From NCBI RefSeq assembly GCF_040706615.1, contig NZ_JAPDRF010000005.1, positions 248,001 to 312,000 on the forward strand: 64,000 nucleotides of DNA. Direction: 5' to 3'. The DNA is from Lentisalinibacter sediminis (GTDB lineage Bacteria > Pseudomonadota > Gammaproteobacteria > Steroidobacterales > Woeseiaceae). Positions 8,339 to 18,279 of this stretch are shown one piece after another. Positions within the stretch are counted from its first letter, which is position 1. Every line of letters starts with the position of its first letter. Under the pieces are notes generated by a model. That model made no database searches, had not been told where the DNA came from, and worked only from the letters and a program-made list of their open reading frames with translations. The translations under genes were made by a program, and so were the position numbers.

Positions 8339-8649
8339 TGAGCTCGACCGATACCTCCAATACAGGCAGCGCACCGGCCCGACCGCCCGTGCGCATGTAC
8401 GCCACCGGCTGGTGCCCCTACTGCGTGGCGGCCAGGGACCTGCTGCGCAGCAAGGACGTCCAGTTCGAGGAGATCGACCTGACGAGCGACCCGGCGCGGC
8501 GCACGGAAATGGAATCCCTCAGCGGGCGCTCGAGCGTGCCGCAGATATTCATCGGGGACGAGCACGTGGGCGGTTACGACGACATGGCGGCGCTGGAACG
8601 CAGCGGCCGCCTGGACCGGCTGCTGGGTATCACGCAGCACAACGAATGA
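8338..8649 (+). CDS. grxC: Glutaredoxin 3
   Basis: Encodes 103 residues, with an N-terminal Ser/Thr/Pro tail of about 16 residues before the thioredoxin fold. The active site is GWCPYC, followed by the glutathione-binding SSVPQIFIGDEHVGGYDD. It is a dithiol glutaredoxin that reduces disulfides with glutathione. Two ATGs in tandem (8335 and 8338) overlap the rhodanese stop; the second is better spaced (6 bp) from AAGGG, and the alternative adds one Met. It is followed after 21 bp by secB, as in E. coli. Confidence 0.93.
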   Translation: MSSTDTSNTGSAPARPPVRMYATGWCPYCVAARDLLRSKDVQFEEIDLTSDPARRTEMESLSGRSSVPQIFIGDEHVGGYDDMAALERSGRLDRLLGITQHNE

Positions 8650-8670
8650 CGGAAAGGACGGGACACGGGT

Positions 8671-9141
8671 ATGAGTGAACAGGCCAGCAACGAGCAGGCG
8701 GGCGGACAGGTCACCCTGCAGAAGATCTACGTGAAGGACCTCTCCTTCGAGTCGCCGAACGCGCCGCAGGTCTTCACCCAGGAGCTGAAGCCGAAGACCC
8801 AGCTGAATCTGCGCTCCGGCCACCGGGAACTCGAAAACGGCACCTACGAGGTCGTGCTCACGGTGACCGTCGAGGCGAAGGCGGAGGAGAAGACGGTCTT
8901 CCTGATGGAGATCCAGCAAGCGGGCCTGTTCGGCCTGGCAGGCATCGGCGAGGAGCACCGCTCCATGCTGCTGGGCAGCTTCTGCCCGGGTGTGCTTTAT
9001 CCGTATGTGCGCGAGGCTGTGGCGAGCTTGGTCCAGCGGGGCGGATTCCCCGAATTCCTGCTGCAGCCCATCGACTTCGACGGTCTGTATGCCCAGTCAC
9101 GCCAGGAGGGCGCGACTCCACCGGCCGAACAGCAGAACTGA
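8671..9141 (+). CDS. secB: Protein-export chaperone SecB
   Basis: Encodes 156 residues, the usual length. Diagnostic stretches are QKIYVKDLSFESPNAPQVF near the N-terminus, LFGLAGI in the middle and LLGSFCPGVLYPYVREAV, then GGFPEFLLQPIDFDGLY. SecB is a homotetrameric cytoplasmic chaperone that delivers unfolded precursors to SecA. It sits between grxC and gpsA in the standard gammaproteobacterial order. A GGAAAGGACGGG stretch precedes the ATG. Confidence 0.97.
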   Translation: MSEQASNEQAGGQVTLQKIYVKDLSFESPNAPQVFTQELKPKTQLNLRSGHRELENGTYEVVLTVTVEAKAEEKTVFLMEIQQAGLFGLAGIGEEHRSMLLGSFCPGVLYPYVREAVASLVQRGGFPEFLLQPIDFDGLYAQSRQEGATPPAEQQN

Positions 9142-9153
9142 GGGCGGCGCGCC

Positions 9154-10197
9154 GTGACCCGGGGGGGAGCAGCGTCGTCACCGGCGCCGGCATCGGCGGG
9201 ACCGGTCGCCGTCATCGGCGCCGGCTCGTGGGGTACGGCGCTGGCCATCCAGTATGCGCGCACCGGCCGCGAGACCCGCATGTGGGGGCGCGAGACCGAA
9301 GAGGTGTCGGAAATGCGGGAGCTCGGCGAGAACCGGGGCTATCTGCCCGGCGCCCGCTTCCCGGAGGCGCTGCACCCCGAACCGGATCTGGCGGCCGCGC
9401 TCGAGGGGGTCACCGACGTGCTGATCGTGGTCCCGAGCCACGGCCTCCGGGAGACGCTGGTGAAGGTCCGCGATGCCGCCCGCCTGCCGCTGCGGGTGTC
9501 CTGGGCCACCAAGGGCTTCGAACTCGAGACCGGCAAGCTGCCCCACGAGGTGGCGCGGGAGGTGCTCGGTGAGGTCGTGCCCGTGGCGGTGCTGTCGGGC
9601 CCCACGTTCGCGAAGGAAGTGGGTGCAGGGCTGCCGACCGCGCTGACCGTCGCCTCACCCGACGCGGATTTTGCCCGCGAGATCGCCGAGAGCATATCCA
9701 CCGACAATTTCCGCGCCTATACCTCAGCCGACATGATCGGCGTGGAGGTAGGCGGCGCCGTCAAAAACGTGCTCGCCATCGGTGCGGGTCTGTCCGACGG
9801 GCTGGGCTTCGGCGCCAACACCCGCATCGCGCTCATCACCCGCGGGCTCATCGAGATGACCCGGCTGGGCGTCGCGGTGGGCGCCGAGCGCGATACCTTC
9901 ATGGGGCTGGCCGGCATGGGCGACCTGGTGCTGACCTGCACCGACAATCAGTCGCGCAACCGGCGCATGGGTCTCGCGCTGGCCGCCGGCAAGACGGTGG
10001 CGGAGGCGGAGGCCGAGATCAGGCAGGTGGTGGAAGGCGTGCTCGCGGCGCGGGCCGTGTGGGAGAAGGCGCAGGCACTCGGCGTGGAGATGCCGATCGC
10101 CGAGCAGATCTACCGCATCATCTACGAACGGAAGTCGCCCCAGGAAGCGGTCACCGACCTGATGCGCCGGGCGCTGAAGCCGGAGAGCGTGATCTAG
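9154..10197 (+). CDS. gpsA: Glycerol-3-phosphate dehydrogenase [NAD(P)+]
   Basis: Encodes 347 residues from a GTG start, with about 14 residues before the Rossmann motif GAGSWGTALA. Further hallmarks are the catalytic Lys in SWATKGFE, the SGPTFAKEVGAGLPTA segment, and the C-terminal domain with EVGGAVKNVLAIGAG and GLAGMGDLVLTCTDNQSRNR. The enzyme reduces dihydroxyacetone phosphate to sn-glycerol 3-phosphate for phospholipid synthesis. It is the last gene of the plus-strand cluster and converges on trmL with a 22-bp gap holding no clear terminator. Confidence 0.97.
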   Translation: MTRGGAASSPAPASAGPVAVIGAGSWGTALAIQYARTGRETRMWGRETEEVSEMRELGENRGYLPGARFPEALHPEPDLAAALEGVTDVLIVVPSHGLRETLVKVRDAARLPLRVSWATKGFELETGKLPHEVAREVLGEVVPVAVLSGPTFAKEVGAGLPTALTVASPDADFAREIAESISTDNFRAYTSADMIGVEVGGAVKNVLAIGAGLSDGLGFGANTRIALITRGLIEMTRLGVAVGAERDTFMGLAGMGDLVLTCTDNQSRNRRMGLALAAGKTVAEAEAEIRQVVEGVLAARAVWEKAQALGVEMPIAEQIYRIIYERKSPQEAVTDLMRRALKPESVI

Positions 10198-10219
10198 CGA
10201 TCAGGCTTCGGGGCAGCGC

Positions 10220-10690
10220 TCAGCCGCCGCCGGCGAAGTCGTGCTGCCGCCAGGCCTCGAACAGGGCGACGGCGGCCGCGTTCGACAGGTTCAGGCTGCG
10301 GTTGCCCGATACCTTCGCCATCGGCACGCGCAGGCGGCACGACTCGTCGAGTGACGACAGCACCGTGTCCGGCAATCCCCGCGTCTCCGGCCCGAACATG
10401 AGGGCGTCGCCCGGCTCATAGCGCACGGCGTCGTAGCGGCGCGTGCCCCGGGTGGAGAAGGCGAACAGCCGCGGCCGGCCGAGCGCCTCCCGGCAGGCGG
10501 CAAGATCGTCATGCACGCTCACGCTGGCGAACTCCCGGTAGTCCAGCCCCGCACGCCGCAGCCGCCGCTCGTCGAGCTCGAAACCGAGCGGGCGCACGAG
10601 GTGCAGCGCCGTGCCCGTATTGGCGCAAAGGCGTATGATATTGCCCGTATTCGGCGGTATCTCGGGCTGATACAGGATCAGGCTGAACAT
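10220..10690 (-). CDS. trmL: tRNA (cytidine(34)-2'-O)-methyltransferase
   Basis: Encodes 156 residues, matching TrmL/YibK. The SPOUT-fold knot motifs are clear: PEIPPNTGNIIRLCANTG, then LMFGPETRGLP, and VSGNRSLNLSNAAAVALFEAWR near the C-terminus. It methylates the wobble ribose of tRNA-Leu isoacceptors using SAM. The ATG at 10690 is well placed; the frame continues far upstream only as an antisense shadow of the dihydroorotate dehydrogenase gene. It is transcribed divergently from that gene. Confidence 0.95.
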   Translation of the reverse strand: MFSLILYQPEIPPNTGNIIRLCANTGTALHLVRPLGFELDERRLRRAGLDYREFASVSVHDDLAACREALGRPRLFAFSTRGTRRYDAVRYEPGDALMFGPETRGLPDTVLSSLDESCRLRVPMAKVSGNRSLNLSNAAAVALFEAWRQHDFAGGG

Positions 10691-10738
10691 GGTCCGCCAT
10701 TGTCCCACGCATCTTCCCACGGACCGAACCTCGACGAC

Positions 10739-11737
10739 ATGGTTGCAGCCACCGACGCGAAGAACCACGGGCAGGTCACGGAGAGCGCACATCCCGTCGG
10801 GGTGCGCTTCTGCGGCCTGGAACTGGCATCTCCCATCGTACTGCTGTCCGGCTGCGTCGGCTTCGGCGAGGAGTACACCCGGGTGGAGGGCTTCTCCAAC
10901 CGGGACGTCGGCGCCGTCGTTCTGAAGGGCACCACGCCGGAACCCCGCCTCGGCAATCCGCCCCATCGCATCTGGGAGACGCCGATGGGCATGCTGAATG
11001 CCATCGGCCTGCAGAACCCCGGGGCCGACAAGGTGGTGGACGAGATCCTGCCGACGCTGGACTTCGACGAGACCCGCTTCTTCGCCAATGTCTGCGGCTC
11101 GACCATCGAAGACTACGCCGAGGTGACCCGGCGCTTCGACGACTCGCCCATCGACGCCATCGAGATCAACATCTCCTGCCCCAACATCAAGGAGGGCGGC
11201 GTCGCCTTCGGCAATTATCCGGAAATGTCGGCGCGGGTGGTGGAGGCCTGCCGCAGGGTGACGGACAAGCCCATCATCACCAAGCTCTCGCCGAACCAGA
11301 CCGACATCGCCGAGAACGCCCGCGCCTGCATCGAGGCGGGCAGCGACGCGCTGGCCGTCATCAACACGATCATGGGCATGGCCGTCGACACCGAGTCGCG
11401 CACGCCGGTGATCGGCAACGTGCAGGGCGGCCTGTCCGGCCCTGCCATACGGCCCATCGCATTGCTGAAGGTGCACCAGGTGTACCAGGTGGCGAAGCGC
11501 CACGGCGTGCCGATCATCGGTCAGGGCGGCATCCATACCGCGCAGGACGCGCTGGAGTTCCTGATCGCCGGCGCCACCACCGTCGGCATCGGCACGGCGC
11601 TGTTCTACGATCCGCTGCTCTGCCGCAAGATCAACGAGGGCATCGCCGATTACCTCTCCCGCCACGGCATCCCGTCGGTGGAGGCACTCGTCGGCTCCCT
11701 GCAGACACCCGAACGGGGCAACGCGCCGGTCTGCTGA
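10739..11737 (+). CDS. pyrD: Dihydroorotate dehydrogenase, class 1B catalytic subunit type
   Basis: Encodes about 332 residues. An FMN-binding TIM barrel is indicated by NPIVLLSG-like ASPIVLLSGCVGFG, KGTTPEPRLGNP, the active-site loop INISCPNIKEGG with Cys as base, TKLSPNQTD and the phosphate loop GQGGIHTAQDALEFLIAGA. Cys with CPN-K-GG marks class 1B (PyrDB). Class 1B enzymes normally pair with PyrK to pass electrons to NAD, but no pyrK is adjacent. A related PreA-like dihydropyrimidine dehydrogenase role cannot be excluded, though the FeS domain of PreA is absent. The start is the first ATG; its ribosome site is weak. Confidence 0.85.
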   Translation: MVAATDAKNHGQVTESAHPVGVRFCGLELASPIVLLSGCVGFGEEYTRVEGFSNRDVGAVVLKGTTPEPRLGNPPHRIWETPMGMLNAIGLQNPGADKVVDEILPTLDFDETRFFANVCGSTIEDYAEVTRRFDDSPIDAIEINISCPNIKEGGVAFGNYPEMSARVVEACRRVTDKPIITKLSPNQTDIAENARACIEAGSDALAVINTIMGMAVDTESRTPVIGNVQGGLSGPAIRPIALLKVHQVYQVAKRHGVPIIGQGGIHTAQDALEFLIAGATTVGIGTALFYDPLLCRKINEGIADYLSRHGIPSVEALVGSLQTPERGNAPVC

Positions 11738-11743
11738 GCGGCT

Positions 11744-12373
11744 TCAGTCGACGCCGGCGGCCTCGAGCAACGCTTCTGCGCTGAGCCTTTCCCGATAGTC
11801 CGGGTTCACGTAGCGGAAGCGCACGAAGCCGTCGCCGTCCACCAGGAATACGCTCGGTACCGGCAGTTGCTGATGGTCGTAGCCGGACGCGGCTGCGAGG
11901 TCGATGCCGAGGCTGCGATAGCGCTCGGCCGTCTCGTCGTCCACGCGGAACGCGATGCCCCAGTCGCGCGCGATCGCCAGCGAGGCATCGGACAGCAGCC
12001 GGTAGTCCAGGTCCGGCTCTTCCAGGCTGGCGCGCAAACGGGACGGCCGGTCGGCGGACAGGAACAACACCTCGTAGCCGGTGTCCTGCAGCTGCGGGAC
12101 GGCATCGCGCAGTTCGGCCAGGTGGCCGTTGCAGTAGGGGCACCAGCCACCCCGGTAGAAGATCAGGATCGCCGGACGGTCCAGCTCGTCCGGGCGGAAG
12201 GCATAGACGCTGCCGTCCGGGGCAGGGGCCTCGAAGGCCGGGGCCCGCTCGCCGACATCGAGCGGGCGGACGTCGGCAGCGTCGTCGGGGACCTGTTGGG
12301 AGGCGGCGGCCACGGCCATCAGGGCGTACAGGACGAAAACGAGGGGAGTCTGGAGGCGCGTGCGGGGCTGCAT
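11744..12373 (-). CDS. Peroxiredoxin-like thiol-redox protein, exported
   Basis: Encodes 209 residues. A signal peptide or anchor (about 10-28) precedes an AhpC/TSA-like thioredoxin fold with VGERAPAFEAPAPDGSVYAF, a CPYC motif in YRGGWCPYCNGHLAEL, LSADRPSRL and PSVFLVDGDGFVRFRY. The TxxC peroxidatic site of true peroxiredoxins is replaced by a CxxC, so it may be a periplasmic thiol oxidoreductase rather than a peroxidase. The ATG at 12373 was chosen because upstream codons read through the spacer before ntrC. Its 3' end meets the dihydroorotate dehydrogenase gene with a 6-bp gap. Confidence 0.85.
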   Translation of the reverse strand: MQPRTRLQTPLVFVLYALMAVAAASQQVPDDAADVRPLDVGERAPAFEAPAPDGSVYAFRPDELDRPAILIFYRGGWCPYCNGHLAELRDAVPQLQDTGYEVLFLSADRPSRLRASLEEPDLDYRLLSDASLAIARDWGIAFRVDDETAERYRSLGIDLAAASGYDHQQLPVPSVFLVDGDGFVRFRYVNPDYRERLSAEALLEAAGVD

Positions 12374-12380
12374 GATCTTT

Positions 12381-12406
12381 GTCCGTGCGATTGCTGATTC
12401 ACGGAC
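12381..12406. repeat. 7-bp inverted repeat before the peroxiredoxin-like gene
   Basis: GTCCGTG (12381-12387) and CACGGAC (12400-12406) form a perfect inverted repeat with a 12-bp centre, just upstream of the start at 12373. It could be an operator or a leader hairpin. The remaining spacer up to ntrC (12407-12476) shows GC-rich runs but no clear terminator. Confidence 0.35.
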
Positions 12407-12476
12407 GGAGACCGGGCGGGACCGGCTTTTATTCCCGGGGTTTATTCCGCCGCCGCCGCGGGATCGGTTGCCCGGG

Positions 12477-13879
<1,403 letters not shown>

Positions 13880-13883
<4 letters not shown>

Positions 13884-14971
13884 GGCTTGTGCCCATCCGG
13901 CTCGCTCAGCGGCAGCCGGATATGGAAGACGGTGGAACCGGGCCGGCTGGTGAACTCGATGAGCCCGCCGTGACGGTTCACCAGTTCCTGCGCCAGCGGC
14001 AGGCCGAGGCCGGTGCCCTCGGGCCGGCTGGTGACCAGCGGATAGAACACGGAGTCCTGCAGCTCCTCGGGGATGCCCGGGCCGTCGTCCTCGACGTCGA
14101 TGCTGGCGATGACCCGGTGCCGGGTATCGCCGATGGTGAAGTTGGTGATGGCCCGGGTACGCAGCGTCACGGTGCCTGCGGGTCCGGTGGCGGCTACCGC
14201 ATTGCGCACGAGGTTCAGCACGGCCTGCACCAACAGGTCCCGGTCGAGCATCATCGGCGGCAGACCCGGGTCGTAGTCTCTCTCGAGGCGCAGGCTGCCC
14301 TCGGTCTCCGCGGAGACCAGCTGAGCGACGTGCTCCAGTACCTCGTGGATGTTGGTCTCGCGCCGGGACACCTGGCCGCCCGGCCCGAGCAGCGAATCCA
14401 CCAGGCCCGCGAGACGGTCCGCCTCGCGGATGATGACACCGGTGTATTCCTTCAGCTCCGGGCTCGCGAGCTGGCGTTCGAGCAGCTGGGCCGCGCCGCG
14501 CAGACCGCCGAGCGGGTTCTTTATCTCGTGGGCCAGCTGGCGGATGATCTTGCGGCCGGTGAAGTGCTGGGCCAGCAGGGCGTTCTCGCGGGTGATGCGC
14601 AGGCGCCGGGTGACGTCCGAGAACTCCACAATAAGGGTGACGTCAGGGCGGATGCCGCCGTGGGGCGTGACCCGGCAGTCGGTGATGCGCTGGTCGTCGT
14701 CGCCGTTGCGGGTGGCGAAGGTGATCTCCCGCGCAAAGGTCTGACCGGCGTCCAGCGCTCGTTGCAGCACCTCGGCGAGTTTCCGGTTGTCGCCGCACAG
14801 GCTGACCAGAGGCGTGCCGCGGGCACGCTCGTGACTGACGCCGAGCAGATTCTCGGCCGCGGGGTTCAGATCGACTACGCAGAATTCGTCGTCCAGGAGG
14901 ATGACGCTGGTTGAGAGATACTCGATGATGACGCGGGCCCCCTCGGCATCAGACCCGCCGGCGCCGATCAG
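13880..14971 (-). CDS. ntrB: Nitrogen sensor histidine kinase NtrB (NRII)
   Basis: Encodes 363 residues if translation begins at a CTG at 14971. A PAS domain (about 13-120) precedes the HisKA/HATPase core, with phospho-acceptor His in LAHEIKNPLGGLRGAAQLL and the N, G1 and G2 boxes (NLVRNAVAA, EDDGPGIP, EGTGLGLPL). The kinase acts with PII on NtrC. No ATG, GTG or TTG lies in frame near the expected start. The CTG overlaps the DUF4124 stop as CTGA, gives a length close to E. coli NtrB (349) and is preceded by GGTGATC, a partial match to the 16S tail. A longer reading from a GTG near 15070 inside DUF4124 is the alternative. Confidence 0.93.
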
Positions 14972-15504
14972 GGAGGATTGATCACCGAGGTCTGCTGCAC
15001 GTAGAACGTGATCTCGTTGCTCTGGATGCGCACCTGGCCGCTGGAGTCCAGCACCCGTGCCCACAGAGTGTGTGTGCCCCGGTAGACCTCCGGTATCGTG
15101 AAGCTGAGGCTCCCGGGCGCGCGGCTCTCCAGCACCGAGCCGTCGAACCACACCTCTATCTCGTGGCCCTCCCTGAGGCCCGGTGTCAGGCTCAACGACA
15201 CTTCCAGTGTGGCGCCTATATTCCAAAGTGTCTCCTCGTCAGACGGCTGCACGATCTGGAAGCTGCGGTACGCGAACCCCTGATCGGCATCCTGTTCTGC
15301 TGCTGCAGCGCTGCGTTCCGCCGACGGAGTCGGCGCCGGCCGGCGGAAGGTGGTGCCCCTGGCCTCGGGCAGGTCGACGACCTCGGCACCCTCCACGGGG
15401 CGGTCGGTGTAGTGCACGACGCCGTCCTCGTCGACCCAGCGATAGACCTGGGCGAGGGCGGGCTGTACGAGCAGCAGTGCGACGAGTAAGACGGTAAGAC
15501 GCAT
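14968..15504 (-). CDS. DUF4124 domain protein, exported
   Basis: Encodes 178 residues. A signal peptide ends near residue 18 (PALA), followed at once by the DUF4124 motif VYRWVDEDGVVHYTDRP. The C-terminal half (about 85-172) is beta-rich, looks like an Ig-like fold, and ends with NEITFYVQQTSVINPP. It is probably periplasmic, with unknown function. It lies between glnA and ntrB, where a gene of this type is often found in Chromatiales-like genomes (from general knowledge), and its stop is used to couple ntrB. Confidence 0.85.
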   Translation of the reverse strand: MRLTVLLVALLLVQPALAQVYRWVDEDGVVHYTDRPVEGAEVVDLPEARGTTFRRPAPTPSAERSAAAAEQDADQGFAYRSFQIVQPSDEETLWNIGATLEVSLSLTPGLREGHEIEVWFDGSVLESRAPGSLSFTIPEVYRGTHTLWARVLDSSGQVRIQSNEITFYVQQTSVINPP

Positions 15505-15539
15505 GCCGCTAGCATAACCTGCACCCCCGGAGCGGGCCA

Positions 15540-15568
15540 GCGTCCGGGCGACATAATCGCCCGGACGC
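15540..15568 (-). terminator. 12-bp hairpin between glnA and the DUF4124-ntrBC genes
   Basis: GCGTCCGGGCGA (15540-15551) and TCGCCCGGACGC (15557-15568) pair perfectly around a 5-nt loop, immediately after the glnA stop. No U-run follows, so it may slow or partly stop transcription, or protect the glnA mRNA 3' end. This would let glnA be expressed far above ntrBC. Confidence 0.5.
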
Positions 15569-15577
15569 CGGTTCCGG

Positions 15578-16987
15578 TCAGAGGCTGTAGTACATCTCGA
15601 ACTCGACCGGGTGGGTCGTCATCCGGAGCAGCTGTACGTTCTCCTCCTTCAGCTCGAGGTAACCGTCGATGAGATCGTCGGTGAATACGCCGCCGGCTTT
15701 CAGGAAGTCGCGATCCTCGTCCAGCGCGCGCAGCGCCTGCTCCAGCGAGAAGCAGACCGTCTGCAGGTTCTTCTCCTCCTCGGGCGGCAGATCGTAGAGA
15801 TCCTTGTCCGCCGGATCGCCGGGGTGGATCTTGTTCTGGATGCCGTCGAGACCGGCCATCATCATCGCGGCGAAGGCAAAGTAGGGGTTCGCCATCGAAT
15901 CCGGGAAGCGCACCTCGATGCGGCGCGCCTTCGGATTCGCGATGTAGGGCACGCGGATGGAGGCGGAACGGTTCCGCGCCGAATAGGCGAGGATGGTGGG
16001 CGCCTCGAAGCCGGGGATCAGCCGCTTGTAGCTGTTCGTGGCCGGGTTCGTGAAGGCGTTCAGCGCCTTCGCGTGCTTCATGATGCCGCCGATGTAGTAC
16101 AGCGCCGTCTCCGACAGGCCGCCGTAGCCGTCGCCGGTGAACAGATTCTTGCCGTCCTTCGCCAGCGACTGATGCACGTGCATGCCGTTGCCATTGTCGT
16201 TCACCAGCGGCTTCGGCATGAAGGTGGCGGTCTTGCCGTAGCCGTGCGCCACGTTGTGCACGACGTACTTCAGGATCTGCACCTCATCCGCCTTGCGGGT
16301 GAGCGCGTTGAAGGCAACGCCGATCTCGCACTGGCCGGCCGTGGCCACCTCGTGGTGGTGCACCTCGGTCTTCAGGCCCATCTCCTCGAGCGCCAGGCAC
16401 ATCGCGCCGCGGATGTCGTGCAGGCTGTCCACCGGCGGCACCGGGAAATAGCCGCCCTTCACGCCCGGGCGGTGACCCATGTTGCCTTCCGGTACGTCGC
16501 GACCCGAGTTCCAGGCGCCTTCCGCGGAGTCGATGTGGTAGTAGGCGCCCTCCATGGCAGAGCCGAACCGCACGTCGTCGAACACGAAGAACTCGTTCTC
16601 CGGGCCGAAGAAGGCGGTGTCCGCGATGCCCGTGGACTTCAGGTATTCCTCGGCACGCTTGGCCAGGGAACGGGGATCCCGCTCGTAGCCCTGCATGGTG
16701 GAGGGCTCGACCACGTCGCAGCGCAGGTTGAGTGTCGTCTCCTCGCAGAAGACGTCCAGGACGGCCGTCGTCGGATCGGGCATCAGGATCATGTCCGACT
16801 CGTTGATGCCCTTCCAGCCCGCGATGGACGAGCCATCGAACATCTTGCCTTCCTCGAACACCTCGTCTTCCATGGTGTGAGCAGGCACGCTCACGTGCTG
16901 CTCCTTGCCCTTGGTATCGGTGAAGCGGTAGTCGACGAACTTGACGTCCTTTTCTTTGATAAGGCTGAGTACTTCAGCAGGGGTCAT
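15578..16987 (-). CDS. glnA: Glutamine synthetase, type I (beta)
   Basis: Encodes 469 residues, the size of the E. coli enzyme. Hallmarks are MFDGSSIAGWKGINESDM, the ATP/glutamate-site GPENEFFVFDD, the VNDNGNGMHVHQS loop, NSYKRLIPGFEAPTILAYS, and the adenylylation site DLYDLPPEE, which marks the dodecameric beta subtype controlled by GlnE. It makes glutamine from glutamate, ammonia and ATP. A strong GGAGGAAA precedes the ATG. The upstream region holds a sigma54 promoter and two NtrC sites, and ntrBC lies downstream, so the genes form a feedback circuit for nitrogen supply. Confidence 0.98.
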   Translation of the reverse strand: MTPAEVLSLIKEKDVKFVDYRFTDTKGKEQHVSVPAHTMEDEVFEEGKMFDGSSIAGWKGINESDMILMPDPTTAVLDVFCEETTLNLRCDVVEPSTMQGYERDPRSLAKRAEEYLKSTGIADTAFFGPENEFFVFDDVRFGSAMEGAYYHIDSAEGAWNSGRDVPEGNMGHRPGVKGGYFPVPPVDSLHDIRGAMCLALEEMGLKTEVHHHEVATAGQCEIGVAFNALTRKADEVQILKYVVHNVAHGYGKTATFMPKPLVNDNGNGMHVHQSLAKDGKNLFTGDGYGGLSETALYYIGGIMKHAKALNAFTNPATNSYKRLIPGFEAPTILAYSARNRSASIRVPYIANPKARRIEVRFPDSMANPYFAFAAMMMAGLDGIQNKIHPGDPADKDLYDLPPEEEKNLQTVCFSLEQALRALDEDRDFLKAGGVFTDDLIDGYLELKEENVQLLRMTTHPVEFEMYYSL

Positions 16988-17098
16988 GGGGTTTCCTCCA
17001 GAATTCCGTTGGCTGTGGTTATGTGCTGTGGTTATGTTTTTCCCCGGCCCTATGCCCGGGAAGGCAACATGCGCTGATGCACCTGAACCTTGGCCGCA

Positions 17099-17115
17099 TG
17101 CAGGATGCGTGCCGG
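17099..17115 (-). promoter_or_regulatory. Sigma54 (-24/-12) promoter of glnA
   Basis: Read on the minus strand the element is CCGGCACGCATCCTGCA. It has the invariant GG and GC separated by 10 bases and matches GGCACG-N4-TTGCW with one change. It lies about 112 bp before the glnA ATG. A further TGCCG-N7-GTGCA at 17110-17126 overlaps it and may be a weak third NtrC site. Confidence 0.8.
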
Positions 17116-17176
17116 TTTTTGGTGCAGGCTAACTCGTTGAAAATAAAGAATTAGAAGAAAGTATTCCGAGGGAGTT

Positions 17177-17193
17177 TGCACTAACTATGTGCA
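17177..17193. promoter_or_regulatory. NtrC-binding site, promoter-proximal
   Basis: TGCACTAACTATGTGCA is a full TGCAC-N7-GTGCA dyad matching the NtrC consensus. Its centre lies about 97 bp upstream of the predicted glnA transcription start. Confidence 0.8.
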
Positions 17194-17199
17194 ATTATA
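17194..17199 (-). promoter_or_regulatory. Possible second, sigma70-type -10 for glnA
   Basis: A perfect TATAAT on the minus strand lies between the two NtrC sites. No good -35 is found at 16-18 bp; a TTGAAC lies 21 bp up. If active, it would be blocked by bound NtrC, as described for E. coli glnAp1. Confidence 0.35.
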
Positions 17200-17208
17200 C
17201 CCCCCGTT

Positions 17209-17225
17209 TGCACTAAATTGGTTCA
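17209..17225. promoter_or_regulatory. NtrC-binding site, promoter-distal
   Basis: TGCACTAAATTGGTTCA matches TGCAC-N7-GTGCA with one change. Its centre is 32 bp from the first site, three helical turns, the same spacing as the strong enhancer pair of E. coli glnA. Confidence 0.75.
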
Positions 17226-17263
17226 ATCTTGCCGGCGTCGGGCGATCTTCGCCGCCGGACGGA

Positions 17264-17292
17264 TCGGCACCGCGGCCCCGGTCCGGTATACT
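17264..17292 (+). promoter_or_regulatory. Promoter of glyQS
   Basis: The -10 is TATACT (17287-17292) in the context GGTATACTGC, with a weak -35 TCGGCA 17 bp upstream (17264-17269). The start would fall near 17299, 15 bp before glyQ. Confidence 0.5.
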
Positions 17293-17313
17293 GCTGCGTC
17301 TTTTGTGACCGGC

Positions 17314-18275
<962 letters not shown>

Positions 18276-18279
<4 letters not shown>

